A DNA stretch of 64,000 nt from Abyssibacter sp036156195 (GTDB lineage Bacteria > Pseudomonadota > Gammaproteobacteria > Nevskiales > OUC007). Numbering within the stretch: the first letter of the stretch is position 1; each line of letters begins with the position of its first letter. The stretch is from assembly GCA_036156195.1 (NCBI GenBank), contig JAYZUZ010000006.1, forward strand, positions 89,585 to 153,584, given 5' to 3'. A model generated the notes under the pieces. That model was not told where the DNA came from. It saw only the letters and a list, made by a program, of their open reading frames with translations, and did not search any database. Below are positions 1 through 10,545 of the stretch, piece after piece. Both the position numbers and the translations under genes were made by a program.

Positions 1-416
1 TCGTCCCAGGTCGGGATGTGAATCGCCTTTTCGACGCCGTTGACAGCCTCTTCCAGATCCACAGGCAGGTCATAGCGCAGGTCTGCGCCACGCGCCGCCC
101 GTGCACCGCCGCCCCCGAAGATGTCGGAGAACACGTCACCGAAGATGTCGCCGAACCCGGCGCCGCCGCCGAATCCGCCGCCAGCGGCGCCGGAGACACC
201 CTCATGACCATAACGATCGTAGGCTGCGCGCTTCTGATCGTCAGACAAGACTTCGTAGGCCTCGGAGGCCTCCTTGAACCGGCTCTCGGCGTCTGCATCG
301 CCCGGATTGCGGTCCGGGTGGTTCTTCATGGCCAGCCGACGATAGGCCTTTTTGAGTTCATCGGCACCGGCATCACGGCTGACGCCCAACACCTCGTAGT
401 AGTCACGTTTGCTCAT
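1..416 (-). CDS. dnaJ: Chaperone DnaJ (Hsp40), N-terminal part
   Basis: DnaJ is the co-chaperone that delivers unfolded substrates to DnaK and stimulates its ATPase. The frame begins MSKRDYYEVLGVS and contains the J-domain with its HPD motif (in NHPDRNPGD), followed by a Gly/Phe-rich stretch (GGGFGGGAGFGDIFGD) and the start of the substrate-binding region. About 138 codons are present; the zinc-finger and C-terminal domains lie beyond the left edge of the window. It follows dnaK on the same strand, separated by a hairpin that looks like a terminator or attenuator. The identification is secure. Confidence 0.97.
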   Translation of the reverse strand, partial: MSKRDYYEVLGVSRDAGADELKKAYRRLAMKNHPDRNPGDADAESRFKEASEAYEVLSDDQKRAAYDRYGHEGVSGAAGGGFGGGAGFGDIFGDVFSDIFGGGGARAARGADLRYDLPVDLEEAVNGVEKAIHIPTWD

Positions 417-445
417 GGCTCTCGGGCGACCCCGCTAGTGCAATA

Positions 446-490
446 AAAAAGGAGCGAGCGGGCCGGCTCATCGCCCGTCCGCTCGCTCCT
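446..490 (-). terminator. Hairpin with U-tract between dnaK and dnaJ
   Basis: On the minus strand a 12-bp stem (AGGAGCGAGCGG pairing with CCGCTCGCTCCT) is followed directly by TTTTTT. This is a textbook intrinsic terminator placed after the dnaK stop and before the dnaJ start. Because dnaJ is otherwise in line with dnaK, it may act as a partial terminator that sets the DnaK:DnaJ ratio. The structure is seen; the attenuator role is inferred. Confidence 0.8.
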
Positions 491-505
491 CGATGCGCGA
501 AAAAC

Positions 506-2428
<1,923 letters not shown>

Positions 2429-2494
2429 GGTGTGCTCCAAAAAATTCGGTTAAATCAGGTTGCTAGACAAAAGAAGTCGTCTCGTCTGCCGGCT

Positions 2495-2522
2495 AGATGG
2501 GGGACGCCGGCAGAAATTCAAG
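2495..2522 (-). promoter_or_regulatory. Sigma-32 heat-shock promoter of dnaK
   Basis: The minus strand reads CTTGAA, 14 bases, then CCCCATCT, which matches the RpoH consensus (CTTGAA-N13/14-CCCCATNT) almost perfectly. It sits between the grpE stop and the dnaK start, giving a predicted leader of about 55-60 nt. A 7-bp inverted repeat (TGCCGGC/GCCGGCA) overlaps the spacer and -10 region. RpoH control of dnaK is established in gammaproteobacteria; use of this site is inferred from sequence. Confidence 0.85.
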
Positions 2523-2529
2523 ACTCTGG

Positions 2530-3108
2530 TCAGTCGTCGGTCTTGGGCTGCGGACGGGCCACAGTCACCATCGCGGCCCGCAGCAGACGGTCATTCAGTA
2601 GATAGCCGCGCTGCATGACGTTGACGACTGTATTCGGGTCAGCGTCTGCCTCGACCATCGCCACGGCTTCATGTTGCTCAGGGTTAAACGGCAGGCCCGT
2701 CGGGTCGACCTGCTTAATGCCGAACTTGTCCATGACGGTAGAGAGCTGCTTCAGCGTCAGCTCCATGCCCTCGCGGACCGTTTCCACAGTGGCACTTTCA
2801 GCCTGGGACGACGCCAGACCGAGTTCCAGAGAATCACGAACCCCGAGCAGCTCGCTGGCGAATTTCTCCAGGCCGAACTTGTGGGCATTGGCCACATCCC
2901 GCTCGGCGCGACGTCGGACATTCTCCAACTCGGCACTGGCGCGCAGATACGCTTCCCAGTGTTCCTTGGCCTTGGCCTCGGCTGCCTCAAGTGCGGCAGC
3001 ACCCTCTGGCGTATCGTTGGTGGAGTGTTCGCCCTGATCGGCGGTTTCGGCCTCCGTGGCCGGGGCTTCGGAGGTCACGTCCTCCGGCTTCTGGTCTTCT
3101 GGAGTCAT
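2530..3108 (-). CDS. grpE: Nucleotide exchange factor GrpE
   Basis: GrpE opens the DnaK nucleotide cleft to release ADP. This 192-residue protein has the usual layout: an acidic, low-complexity N-terminus (about residues 1-40), a long coiled-coil helix (about 40-95, with AYLRASAELENVRRRAER), and a C-terminal beta domain ending in the conserved GYLLNDRLLRAAMVTVA. It lies in the order hrcA-grpE-dnaK-dnaJ on one strand, a common heat-shock operon arrangement. The first ATG of the frame fits the family length, so it was kept as start. Confidence 0.97.
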   Translation of the reverse strand: MTPEDQKPEDVTSEAPATEAETADQGEHSTNDTPEGAAALEAAEAKAKEHWEAYLRASAELENVRRRAERDVANAHKFGLEKFASELLGVRDSLELGLASSQAESATVETVREGMELTLKQLSTVMDKFGIKQVDPTGLPFNPEQHEAVAMVEADADPNTVVNVMQRGYLLNDRLLRAAMVTVARPQPKTDD

Positions 3109-3181
3109 GCTGCGATCCGTGTTCGAAAAGGCGGTGTTGGGCGACAGTCCCGTCGCACGGCTCGCTTGGTGGGGGCACTGC

Positions 3182-4240
3182 TCAGGTTTTCAAGCCGGAC
3201 CCGAACATCTCGGCCGTCAGGCTTACCAATGGCACGATGCGCTGATAGGCCATCCGAGTCGGCCCAATCACGCCCAGCACACCAGCGACCTCCCCATCGA
3301 CATGGTAGGGCGCGGTCACCACGCTGCACTCATCCAACACGGCCACGCCGGATTCCCGCCCGATGAAAATCTGCACCCCCTCGGCGTCCAGGCACTTGCG
3401 GAACAGACCCGCGATTTCCTGCTTGCGGTCCAGGGCATGGAGCAACGCACCCAGGCGCTCCCGACTGCCGATCTCCGCGAAAGCCAGCAAATTGGGTTCA
3501 CCGGCAATCACCAGGCCATCGTCTCCGGCAGACCCGGTGGGACTCACCGCCTGCTGCATCAGTGCTGCCAGCTCGGCGCCAACCGCGGCCCGGGCGGCCT
3601 CAACTTCTTTGCGCAATCGTTCGGCCACCTCGAACAAATGCCGGCCCGCCGCTGTCCGGTTAATGAATGCCGCCGCGCGCTCCAGCGCCTCGCGAGGGTA
3701 CTCGCGTCGCAGTTCGATCACGCGGTTTTGCACCTCATCGCGATCCACCACCATCACGACCAGTACGCGACGGCCTGACAACGGCAGAAACTCGATCTGC
3801 CGCAACAGGCGCAAATCGCTGCGGGGCACGGAGACAATACCCGCCATACGGGTCAGATCCGCCAATAACGCTGAGGCGTCGCTGGTGAACTGCTCGTGAC
3901 GACGATGGGCCGAATGCAGCTTGCTGCGCAGCTCCCGGGCGGCCGGCGCGGCCAATTGCTCTGGCTCCAGCAGGCTGTCGACAAAAAACCGATAGCCACG
4001 CACCGTGGGCACACGCCCGGACGAAGAATGCGGCGCAGACACGTAGCCCTGCTCGGCCAAATCCACCATGATGCTGCGCACGGTTGCGGCACTGACGCCA
4101 AGACCGCTTCGGGCGAGCAAGGTCGACGAGCCGACAGGTCGACCGTCCGCGATAAACTGCTCCACCAGCGTCTTGAGCAGTGTCGCCTGACGCGCGTTCA
4201 ATGACGGCAAATCGGTTTCGATGCGAGACTCGGGGCCCAC
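3182..4240 (-). CDS. hrcA: Heat-inducible transcription repressor HrcA
   Basis: HrcA is a dimeric repressor that binds CIRCE operators of chaperone genes and is tuned by GroEL. The 352-residue protein has an N-terminal winged helix (about residues 12-80, with SLNARQATLLKTLVEQFI and the GLGVSAATVRSIM recognition segment), a GAF-like middle domain, and the conserved C-terminal GVIGPTRMAYQRIVPLV. It heads the grpE-dnaK-dnaJ run. HrcA is uncommon in gammaproteobacteria outside the Xanthomonadales and relatives. No CIRCE inverted repeat is visible upstream of hrcA, grpE or dnaK, so its target (often groES) is probably elsewhere. Confidence 0.95.
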   Translation of the reverse strand: MGPESRIETDLPSLNARQATLLKTLVEQFIADGRPVGSSTLLARSGLGVSAATVRSIMVDLAEQGYVSAPHSSSGRVPTVRGYRFFVDSLLEPEQLAAPAARELRSKLHSAHRRHEQFTSDASALLADLTRMAGIVSVPRSDLRLLRQIEFLPLSGRRVLVVMVVDRDEVQNRVIELRREYPREALERAAAFINRTAAGRHLFEVAERLRKEVEAARAAVGAELAALMQQAVSPTGSAGDDGLVIAGEPNLLAFAEIGSRERLGALLHALDRKQEIAGLFRKCLDAEGVQIFIGRESGVAVLDECSVVTAPYHVDGEVAGVLGVIGPTRMAYQRIVPLVSLTAEMFGSGLKT

Positions 4241-4313
4241 GGGGAAATCACGACTCCATGCTTGAGAAAGAGAAAGCCATGCGCGTTGCGCGCTGTCAAC
4301 GACGGACCTCGCT

Positions 4314-5180
4314 GTGAGCGAGTTTCGTCACATCGGGATCATTGCAAAGCGGGACGACGCCGCCGTGTTGACGACGGTAGAGCGCCTCGCGCGCTATTTG
4401 CTGGAGCGTGGTCTTCTGATCTATCCGGACCCCGTCGCCGCCCCCGTCACGGAGGCAACGCCCGTCAGCCGTGCTGAGATGGGGCCGCACTGCGACCTGT
4501 GCATTGTGGTCGGGGGCGACGGCACGCTATTGGACGCGGGCCGGTACATGGCACCCCACGACGTGCCCATCGTGGGTGTGAACCGCGGTCGCCTCGGGTT
4601 CATGGTCGATGTATCACCGGACGACATGAGCGCGCGGCTCGACGAGATTCTCGACGGACAGGGTATCCGCGAAGACCGCCTGATGATCGAAGCGCAACCG
4701 GACGTCCAGGGAGACCCCATCAAACGGTTCCTGGCTCTCAACGACGTCGTGGTACGTAATCGCGCGTTCGCCCGCCTGCTGGAGTTCGACACGCGGATCA
4801 ACGGCGAATTCGTCACCCGACACCGGGCCGATGGCATTGTCATCTCCACGCCGACCGGCTCTACCGCTTATGCCCTGTCCAGCGGCGGGCCCATCGTCCA
4901 CACCGGCATTGATGCACTGACACTGGTCCCCATCTGTCCGCATACGCTGTCGGACCGTCCGCTGGTCATCAATGCCAATAGCGAGTTGGAGGTCGTCGTC
5001 CACGGCGATAACACCGAAGCACTGGTGACCTGGGATGGCCAGGTGAGTCACCCGCTGGCCGGTGGAGACCGGATCCGAATTCGCGCATCCGACAAGCGCA
5101 TGACGCTCATCCACCCGCCCGGCTACGACTACTTTCATATCCTGCGCAGCAAATTGCATTGGGGGCGTGGACAAGCCTGA
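4314..5180 (+). CDS. nadK: NAD kinase
   Basis: NAD kinase phosphorylates NAD at the 2' position to give NADP. The 288-residue protein shows the catalytic GGDGT motif (residues 67-71), the LALNDVVV segment that binds the second substrate, and the TPTGSTAYALSSGGPI loop. A GTG start matches the family N-terminus (MSEFRHIGIIAKR); the upstream ATG near 4279 is out of frame. It is divergent from hrcA, and its stop overlaps the recN start (TGATG), so the two genes are probably translated together. Confidence 0.96.
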   Translation: MSEFRHIGIIAKRDDAAVLTTVERLARYLLERGLLIYPDPVAAPVTEATPVSRAEMGPHCDLCIVVGGDGTLLDAGRYMAPHDVPIVGVNRGRLGFMVDVSPDDMSARLDEILDGQGIREDRLMIEAQPDVQGDPIKRFLALNDVVVRNRAFARLLEFDTRINGEFVTRHRADGIVISTPTGSTAYALSSGGPIVHTGIDALTLVPICPHTLSDRPLVINANSELEVVVHGDNTEALVTWDGQVSHPLAGGDRIRIRASDKRMTLIHPPGYDYFHILRSKLHWGRGQA

Positions 5181-6865
5181 TGTTGCGTCAACTTTCGATT
5201 CAAAACCTTGCGGTCATCGCCGACCTGAGCCTGGACTTCGGCAACGGGTTCAATGTGCTGACCGGAGAAACTGGTGCCGGCAAATCCATTCTGATCGACG
5301 CCATCAGCCTGGTCCTGGGTCACCGTGCCGACTCCGATGCGGTTCGAACGGGTGAACCTCGCGCCCAGGTCGACGCCGCCTTCGACCTGGCCGTGGACTC
5401 ACCGGCCGGCGCGTGGTTGCGAGATCAGGCCCTGGACGATCCGGATGATCCCACCTGCTGCCTGATCCGCCGCGTCGTCATGGCCGACGGCGGCTCACGG
5501 GCGTTTATCAACGGGTCCCCGGCCAACATTCGCAGCCTCAGGGAACTGGGCGAACATCTGGTCGATATTCACGGCCAGCACGACAGCCAGCGATTGCTTG
5601 ACGCCAGCCAGCAGCGCGCGTTGCTCGATGCCTACGGCCGGCACGACACCGCACTGCAGACAGTGGCCGCTCGCGCAGCAGACCTTAAGCGCCTGCGCGA
5701 CGCTCTCGCGGCGGCGCAGGCAGCCGGTCGCCCGTCCCAGGCGGAGATTGAATTGCTGGAATTCCAGCTCAATGAGCTCGACGCTGCGGCTCCTGAACCT
5801 GGTGAGTTCGAGCAACTCGACCAAGAGCAACGCCGCCTGGCCAACGCCGAGCAACTGATGCGTGATGCCGCTGCGGTGATCGGGCTGCTGACGGAGTCTG
5901 ATGACGGGGCCGCCATCGAACGCAGTGGCAAGGCCCGGGATGTACTCGCCGACCTGGAATCCGTGGACAGTGCATTTGCCGAAGCGCGGGAACTGGTGGA
6001 TTCCGCAACCATCCAGCTGGAAGACGCGGCCCGGCTCGTGAGCCGGCAACTCGACCGGATGGAACTCGACCCCGACCGACTGCAAGTGGTCGACGAGCGA
6101 CTCACCGAACTCCACCGCCTTGCGCGCAAGCACGACTGCAAGCCCGAAACGCTCCCCGAGCTGGTCCACACGTTGCGCCATCGCCTGGATCAGGCCACAC
6201 ACGCCGGGGACCAGGCCGCGCGGCTGCAACAGGAAATCGATGCGGCGCTGGTGGCCTATAAGGAATCTGCGCAGCAGTTGACCCGGGCCCGCTCGGACGC
6301 AGCCATGCGTATGCAGCAAGCCATTACCGACCACATCCGCACGCTTGGTATGCCGGATGCCCAGGTCCGCATTAGCGTCCGTCCGGACTCCGAGCTGGTC
6401 AGCCCGCAGGGTTCAGACCGGATCACCTTCGAAATCGCCGCCAATCCGGGCCAGACCGCACGCCCGCTGGCGCGCGTGGCATCCGGTGGCGAGCTCTCCC
6501 GTCTCGCCTTGTCGATCCAGCTCGTCGTGCTGGGCGACGACGCCGCCCCCACAATGATCTTCGACGAAGTCGATGCCGGCATCGGGGGCGCTGTAGCAGA
6601 AATCGTCGGGCGCCGACTCGCCGAATTATCCAGTCGACATCAGGTTCTCTGCGTGACCCACCTGCCCCAGGTCGCCGCCCAAGGACAGCAGCAATACCAC
6701 GTCAGCAAACAAAGCAGCGCCAAGACGACGCGAACCCGGGTCGAACAGCTGCTGGGCGAGCGTCGCGTCGAGGAGATCGCGCGCATGCTGGGCGGAGTTG
6801 ATGTCACGGAACGGACCCGCGCGCATGCACGGGAGATGCTGGGCCTGGGGCCAGCACCGGCGTAA
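5180..6865 (+). CDS. recN: DNA repair protein RecN
   Basis: RecN is an SMC-like ATPase that acts in double-strand break repair. The 561-residue protein has a Walker A motif GETGAGKS (residues 29-36), a long central coiled coil rich in Gln, Ala and Glu, and the C-terminal ABC signature VASGGELSRL with Walker B IFDEVDAGIGG. The chosen ATG overlaps the nadK stop; a longer frame would enter nadK and lacks family similarity (conserved start MLRQLSIQNLAVI). RecN is SOS-induced in E. coli. I saw no LexA box at its start here, though an upstream one within or before nadK cannot be excluded. Confidence 0.96.
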   Translation: MLRQLSIQNLAVIADLSLDFGNGFNVLTGETGAGKSILIDAISLVLGHRADSDAVRTGEPRAQVDAAFDLAVDSPAGAWLRDQALDDPDDPTCCLIRRVVMADGGSRAFINGSPANIRSLRELGEHLVDIHGQHDSQRLLDASQQRALLDAYGRHDTALQTVAARAADLKRLRDALAAAQAAGRPSQAEIELLEFQLNELDAAAPEPGEFEQLDQEQRRLANAEQLMRDAAAVIGLLTESDDGAAIERSGKARDVLADLESVDSAFAEARELVDSATIQLEDAARLVSRQLDRMELDPDRLQVVDERLTELHRLARKHDCKPETLPELVHTLRHRLDQATHAGDQAARLQQEIDAALVAYKESAQQLTRARSDAAMRMQQAITDHIRTLGMPDAQVRISVRPDSELVSPQGSDRITFEIAANPGQTARPLARVASGGELSRLALSIQLVVLGDDAAPTMIFDEVDAGIGGAVAEIVGRRLAELSSRHQVLCVTHLPQVAAQGQQQYHVSKQSSAKTTRTRVEQLLGERRVEEIARMLGGVDVTERTRAHAREMLGLGPAPA

Positions 6866-6867
6866 GC

Positions 6868-6889
6868 CCGCCAGCCCGCAGGCTGGCGG
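6868..6889. terminator. GC-rich hairpin between convergent recN and fur
   Basis: A perfect 9-bp stem (CCGCCAGCC / GGCTGGCGG) with a CGCA tetraloop lies just after the recN stop, between convergent genes. There is no clear U-tract on either side, so it may be a weak bidirectional terminator or only a transcript-end stabiliser. Confidence 0.45.
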
Positions 6890-6899
6890 TGGTGGCGGA

Positions 6900-7319
6900 C
6901 TAGTCCTTTTCGGACTGTGCCTCCGGGCTCAGCCCGTAGATCACCAGGCTGTGATCGGTCATCTTCCATCCGTGTTCAGCGGCAATTTCACGCTGCCGCT
7001 GTTCGATGATGTCATCGACAAACTCGACCACCTGACCGGTCTTCATGCACACCATGTGGTCATGATGCGGTCCGTCATCCAGTTCGAAAACGCTCTGCCC
7101 ACCATCAAAATTGTGCCGCGTGACGATGCCAGCCGACTCGAACTGCGTCAGCACACGGTAGACCGTAGCCAAACCGATCTCCTCGCCCAGTTCCAGCAAC
7201 TGCTTGTACACATCTTCGGCAGTCATGTGCCGCTCATCGGCGGATTCCAGGATCTCCAGAATCTTCAGCCGCGGGAGCGTGACTTTGAGTCCGAGTTTTC
7301 GCAGGTCTTGAGATTCCAC
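6900..7319 (-). CDS. fur: Ferric uptake regulator Fur
   Basis: Fur is the iron-responsive dimeric repressor of iron-uptake genes. The 139-residue protein has the N-terminal winged helix (LKVTLPRLKILEILE through ATVYRVLTQFESAG) and the metal-binding dimerisation domain with the HHDHMVC cluster around residues 87-93. The structural-zinc CxxC pairs found in E. coli Fur are not present: only one cysteine remains in that region, as in Pseudomonas-type Fur. It is convergent with recN and divergent from bamE, a conserved neighbourhood. Confidence 0.95.
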   Translation of the reverse strand: MESQDLRKLGLKVTLPRLKILEILESADERHMTAEDVYKQLLELGEEIGLATVYRVLTQFESAGIVTRHNFDGGQSVFELDDGPHHDHMVCMKTGQVVEFVDDIIEQRQREIAAEHGWKMTDHSLVIYGLSPEAQSEKD

Positions 7320-7395
7320 AGCTTCGATACTCCGCCAACGGGTTTTGCCAAGCGTGTATTATCGCACGTCCTTCAACCGACCCACCTGCACCACC

Positions 7396-7752
7396 ATGAT
7401 CCGATTGGTTGCACTCGCCGGCGTGCTCGCCGTCACCACCGGCTGCCACCTCGTTTACAAGCTCCCCGTCAATCAGGGCAACGTGATCGAGCAGGATCAG
7501 GTCGACCAGGTCGAGGTCGGCATGACGCCTGAGCAAGTCGAGTTTCTGATGGGCTCTGCACTGGTCAAGAGCGAGTTGCGGGAGACCGTCCGCTGGGACT
7601 ATGTGTCCTACTACCTCAGCCCACGCGACAAGGAACTGCGGCGCAACATCACCGTCGTCTTCGAAAACGGCGTAGTGTCGGAGATTATTGGCGCAAGCAC
7701 CGATTCTGATCGCGAACAGTCGCAGCCCGTCGATCCACCACCGACACGCTAA
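7396..7752 (+). CDS. bamE: Outer-membrane assembly lipoprotein BamE (SmpA)
   Basis: BamE is a small lipoprotein of the BAM complex that inserts beta-barrel proteins into the outer membrane. The chosen ATG gives 118 residues with a short signal peptide and a lipobox-like VTTGC ending at Cys16; the frame is open 17 codons further upstream, but that extension would hide the signal peptide. The SmpA/OmlA fold follows, with VDQVEVGMTPEQVEFLMGS and the conserved RWDYVSYYL. It is divergently transcribed from fur, as in many gammaproteobacteria. Confidence 0.93.
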   Translation: MIRLVALAGVLAVTTGCHLVYKLPVNQGNVIEQDQVDQVEVGMTPEQVEFLMGSALVKSELRETVRWDYVSYYLSPRDKELRRNITVVFENGVVSEIIGASTDSDREQSQPVDPPPTR

Positions 7753-7758
7753 GCCCTA

Positions 7759-7776
7759 CAGCCGGCGCCCCGGCTG
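7759..7776. terminator. Hairpin between convergent bamE and rnfH
   Basis: A 7-bp stem (CAGCCGG / CCGGCTG) with a 4-base loop lies between the convergent bamE and rnfH stops. No strong U-tract follows, so terminator function is only suggested. Confidence 0.4.
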
Positions 7777-7779
7777 CGT

Positions 7780-8079
7780 TCAGCCCTGCGCTTTCGCCTT
7801 GGCTGCACGCTTACGGCGGGCTGCCTTGGGATCGGCGATCAGTGGCCGGTACACCTCGACCCGATCACCGCTTTTGACCTCGGTTGCAGCAGGTACCTGC
7901 TTGCCGAAAATCCCCATCGCTGCGCTAGACAGGTTGATGTCCGGATACTGCTCGAGAAGCCCTGAGCGCTGCACTGCCTCTTCGACTGTCGTGCCCGCAG
8001 GAACATCGAGCCGCAGTAGCGACTGCTGATCCGGCAAGGCATAGGCGACTTCAATCGCCAGTAAATCCGACCCGCTCAT
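7780..8079 (-). CDS. rnfH: RnfH family ubiquitin-like protein
   Basis: This 99-residue protein belongs to the RnfH (UPF0125/RatB) family, small beta-grasp proteins of uncertain function usually encoded next to ratA, smpB and bamE. Visible hallmarks are the N-terminal IEVAYALPDQQ, the central GIFGKQV segment and the DRVEVYRPLIADPKAARRKRA tail. The ATG chosen overlaps the stop of the upstream transporter gene (ATGA), implying translational coupling. Another ATG four codons upstream is possible. The usual partner ratA is missing. Confidence 0.9.
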   Translation of the reverse strand: MSGSDLLAIEVAYALPDQQSLLRLDVPAGTTVEEAVQRSGLLEQYPDINLSSAAMGIFGKQVPAATEVKSGDRVEVYRPLIADPKAARRKRAAKAKAQG

Positions 8080-9461
8080 GGCTCCGCCCATAGTTGTACC
8101 AGTCGCTGCCCGACGCCCAGCGCGTCGATCAGCACAATAATGATGCCGATCCGTGCGGGATAACGCATCATCCAATACCAGGCTTGAAACACCCGATTAG
8201 ACGGTTCCGTGCCCCATAGCTCGGCGACCAGAGAGCGTGGAAGCAGGCGACCGACATAAATGCAAAGCCCCAACGTCGTCAGGGGCACCAGCAATCGGCC
8301 CGTCAAATCCAGCAGCCATTCAGCCAGCGTTCTGCTGCCCGGCGCGATCTCGGCCAGCACGTTGAATGACAGGATGGTCAGCAATCCGAACAACCAGATC
8401 AGCATGCCGCTGGCAGTCGCTGCGTAGACGCGGGACAAGCCGTAGCGCTCCATCAACCGCAGCACGATCGGCTCCAGAAGTCCGATGGCGGAGGTCAGCG
8501 TCAGCAAGGCCAGCATGACGTAGAGCGCCAACGTCGGCATCGTGCCCTGTGCCCCGAATGCCTGTGGGACCTGCTGAAACAGCAGCGCTACCCCCGCCCG
8601 CGGCGCATCACCCGAGGCCAGTACCACAGCAAACAGCGCGGCACCGCCCACCAGAGTGAACAGCAAGTCACCGAGCAGCACAGCGCCCGCGCAGCGCAGA
8701 ATGGGAGTGTCATCCGGCAGGAAAACACCGTAGGCGAGCATGACGCCCGCGCCGAGGCTCAGGGTGTAGAAGGACTGAGAGATCGCAGATAGCAAGCCCG
8801 TCACGCCCAACTCCGTCGGCCTGAAGCCCAGCAATCGCGCCGCCGCTTCCCCCAGGTGACCGGTTCCTGACGCATAGAACAACAGGCCAACCGCCAGCGC
8901 AAAGGCCGTGGGCACGAGCAGACTGGCGGCGCGCTGCAGTCCCAGCCTCGGCCCATGCGCAACCACCAAGGTCACAAACACCATGAAAATCGTGTGCCAG
9001 GCCAGGCTCCGTTCCGGATCACCAGCCAGCGCCAGAAACTGGGCACGCACCGCCTCAGATTCGATGCTGGCGAACACCCCCGCCCCGGCCCGTATGGCGT
9101 AGGCCAGCGTCCAACCCGCAATCACGGCGTAATAGGAGAGCACCAGCGCCGCAGCGAGCAAGGCCGTCCACCCCAGCAACTGCCAGCCACGCCCAACCTG
9201 GCCTGCCCGCGACAGATGGCGCAGCCCCCAGACCATGTTGGAGCGCATCCACCGCCCGAGCACCCACTCGTTAATCAGCAGGGGCGCGGCTAGACCACAC
9301 AGGCTGATCAGGTACACCAACAGGTAAGCCGAGCCGCCGTTGTCGGCGATCAGACTCGGCAAGCGCCACAGATTGCCCAAGCCAACGACGATGCCCAGCA
9401 CGGCCAGCACAAAGCGACCCGGTGAACCCCAATAGCCGTAAGGCGACGACCTTAGCGGCAT
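8076..9461 (-). CDS. Sodium-dependent transporter, NSS/SNF family
   Basis: This is a neurotransmitter:sodium symporter family (LeuT-fold) secondary transporter, likely importing an amino acid or amine with sodium. The 461-residue protein is hydrophobic throughout, with about 11-12 membrane spans. It carries the family signature GLGNLWRLPSLIADNGGSA in TM1 (residues 27-45), which contributes the substrate and sodium sites, and the TM6-like SFYTLSLGAGVMLAYG. Substrate cannot be read from sequence. It overlaps rnfH by four bases and occupies the place where ratA usually lies. Confidence 0.92.
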   Translation of the reverse strand: MPLRSSPYGYWGSPGRFVLAVLGIVVGLGNLWRLPSLIADNGGSAYLLVYLISLCGLAAPLLINEWVLGRWMRSNMVWGLRHLSRAGQVGRGWQLLGWTALLAAALVLSYYAVIAGWTLAYAIRAGAGVFASIESEAVRAQFLALAGDPERSLAWHTIFMVFVTLVVAHGPRLGLQRAASLLVPTAFALAVGLLFYASGTGHLGEAAARLLGFRPTELGVTGLLSAISQSFYTLSLGAGVMLAYGVFLPDDTPILRCAGAVLLGDLLFTLVGGAALFAVVLASGDAPRAGVALLFQQVPQAFGAQGTMPTLALYVMLALLTLTSAIGLLEPIVLRLMERYGLSRVYAATASGMLIWLFGLLTILSFNVLAEIAPGSRTLAEWLLDLTGRLLVPLTTLGLCIYVGRLLPRSLVAELWGTEPSNRVFQAWYWMMRYPARIGIIIVLIDALGVGQRLVQLWAEP

Positions 9462-9608
9462 CTACTCCCCCCTTCCCGCGCGGGTCTCTCGCGAGCCGCA
9501 CCGTATAAATCCAGAAATACCCGTGCAACGCAGGTTGCGATGTCCGCCCACCCCGACCGGACCTTCACAGCGCGCGCCAGCACGCAACGGGCACGTATAA
9601 TCGGAGCG

Positions 9609-10094
9609 GTGAGCAAGAAGAGCAAATCAAAACTGGGTGATCGCCAGATCGCCGTCAATCGACGCGCACGGCACGACTACCATATCGAGGACCGTTTCGA
9701 GGCGGGTATTGTCCTCAGTGGCTGGGAGGTCAAAGCCTTGCGCGAAGGCCGGGCCCAGGTCGCCGAAGCATACGTGTATCTCAAGAACGGCGAGGCTTGG
9801 CTGCTGGGCGCACATATCAATCCCCTGCAGTCGGCGTCGACACATGTGGTCGCCAAGCCGGACCGTACGCGCAAGCTGTTGCTGCACCGTCGCGAACTCA
9901 GCCGGCTGATCGGCGCCACCGAGCGCCAGGGCTACACGCTGATTCCCCTGGATCTGCACTGGACCCGCGGTCGCGCAAAACTCGAGATCGGGCTTGCAAA
10001 GGGCAAGAAGCAGCACGACAAGCGGTCGGATATCAAGAGCCGCGAGTGGGACCGGCAGAAGGCGCGCATCCTCCGCCACGGCGAGAAAGCCTAG
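9609..10094 (+). CDS. smpB: SsrA-binding protein SmpB
   Basis: SmpB binds tmRNA and guides it into stalled ribosomes for trans-translation. The GTG start gives 161 residues, the family length. Key segments are NRRARHDYHIEDRFEAG, SGWEVKALREGRAQ and the basic C-terminal tail KKQHDKRSDIKSREW that reads the empty mRNA channel. The frame is open 23 codons further upstream, but that part lacks family similarity. Its RNA partner ssrA lies 63 bases downstream on the same strand. Confidence 0.96.
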   Translation: MSKKSKSKLGDRQIAVNRRARHDYHIEDRFEAGIVLSGWEVKALREGRAQVAEAYVYLKNGEAWLLGAHINPLQSASTHVVAKPDRTRKLLLHRRELSRLIGATERQGYTLIPLDLHWTRGRAKLEIGLAKGKKQHDKRSDIKSREWDRQKARILRHGEKA

Positions 10095-10157
10095 CCTGGA
10101 CGGCCTGAACTTTCAGGCCACGAGCAGGTCCATTTATGCGACACTATCGCGTTCATC

Positions 10158-10520
10158 GGGGGCGACTTGGATTCGACGGGAGTCGCGAAACCTGACGTGC
10201 ATGCCGAGGTGCAGTCCCCCTCGTAAAACAGACTTGCAATCAAGCTTAGTTGCGAACGACGACAACTACGCCCTCGCTGCGTAAAAAACCGCAGTGAGCG
10301 TCCGACCTGGTCTGCTTGTGGGCTGGGTATCGGGCGTCAAATTACACAAGCTCGCCCGCGGATAGGTCTCTGGTCCAACGGTTAAAACTTCGTGAGTCTA
10401 AGCGGCTGTCTTCCCTCGCCTGCCGGGTAACAGTCGCCGACAATCAAAGGCAAGGCTAAGCATGTAGATCGAAAGGCAGAGGGCTTTCGGACGCGGGTTC
10501 GATTCCCGCCGCCTCCACCA
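10158..10520 (+). ncRNA. ssrA: Transfer-messenger RNA (tmRNA)
   Basis: tmRNA rescues stalled ribosomes by acting first as alanyl-tRNA and then as a short mRNA. The 5' end GGGGGCGACTTGGATTCGAC and the 3' end GGTTCGATTCCCGCCGCCTC plus ACCA form a 7-bp acceptor stem with a G-U pair at position 3, the AlaRS identity element. The resume codon GCG at 10252 opens the tag ANDDNYALAA followed by TAA (10282-10284). The tag differs from the E. coli tag by Asp for Glu at position 4. Length (363 nt) and position after smpB are normal. Confidence 0.97.
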
Positions 10521-10545
10521 ATTCGACCTCATAGAGGACGAGCAA

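Noticed and set aside
4241..4313. CIRCE operator for HrcA
   Set aside because: No TTAGCACTC-N9-GAGTGCTAA-like repeat is present here or in the hrcA-grpE and grpE-dnaK gaps. A short GCGCGTTGCGCGC palindrome is present but does not resemble CIRCE.
5100..5200. LexA box directly upstream of recN
   Set aside because: No CTGT-N8-ACAG match was seen near the recN start. recN is coupled to nadK, so any SOS control would have to act further upstream.
9994..10284. Protein-coding frame running through the ssrA 5' region
   Set aside because: It is an accidental frame that includes the tmRNA tag codons; only the 10-codon tag is translated.
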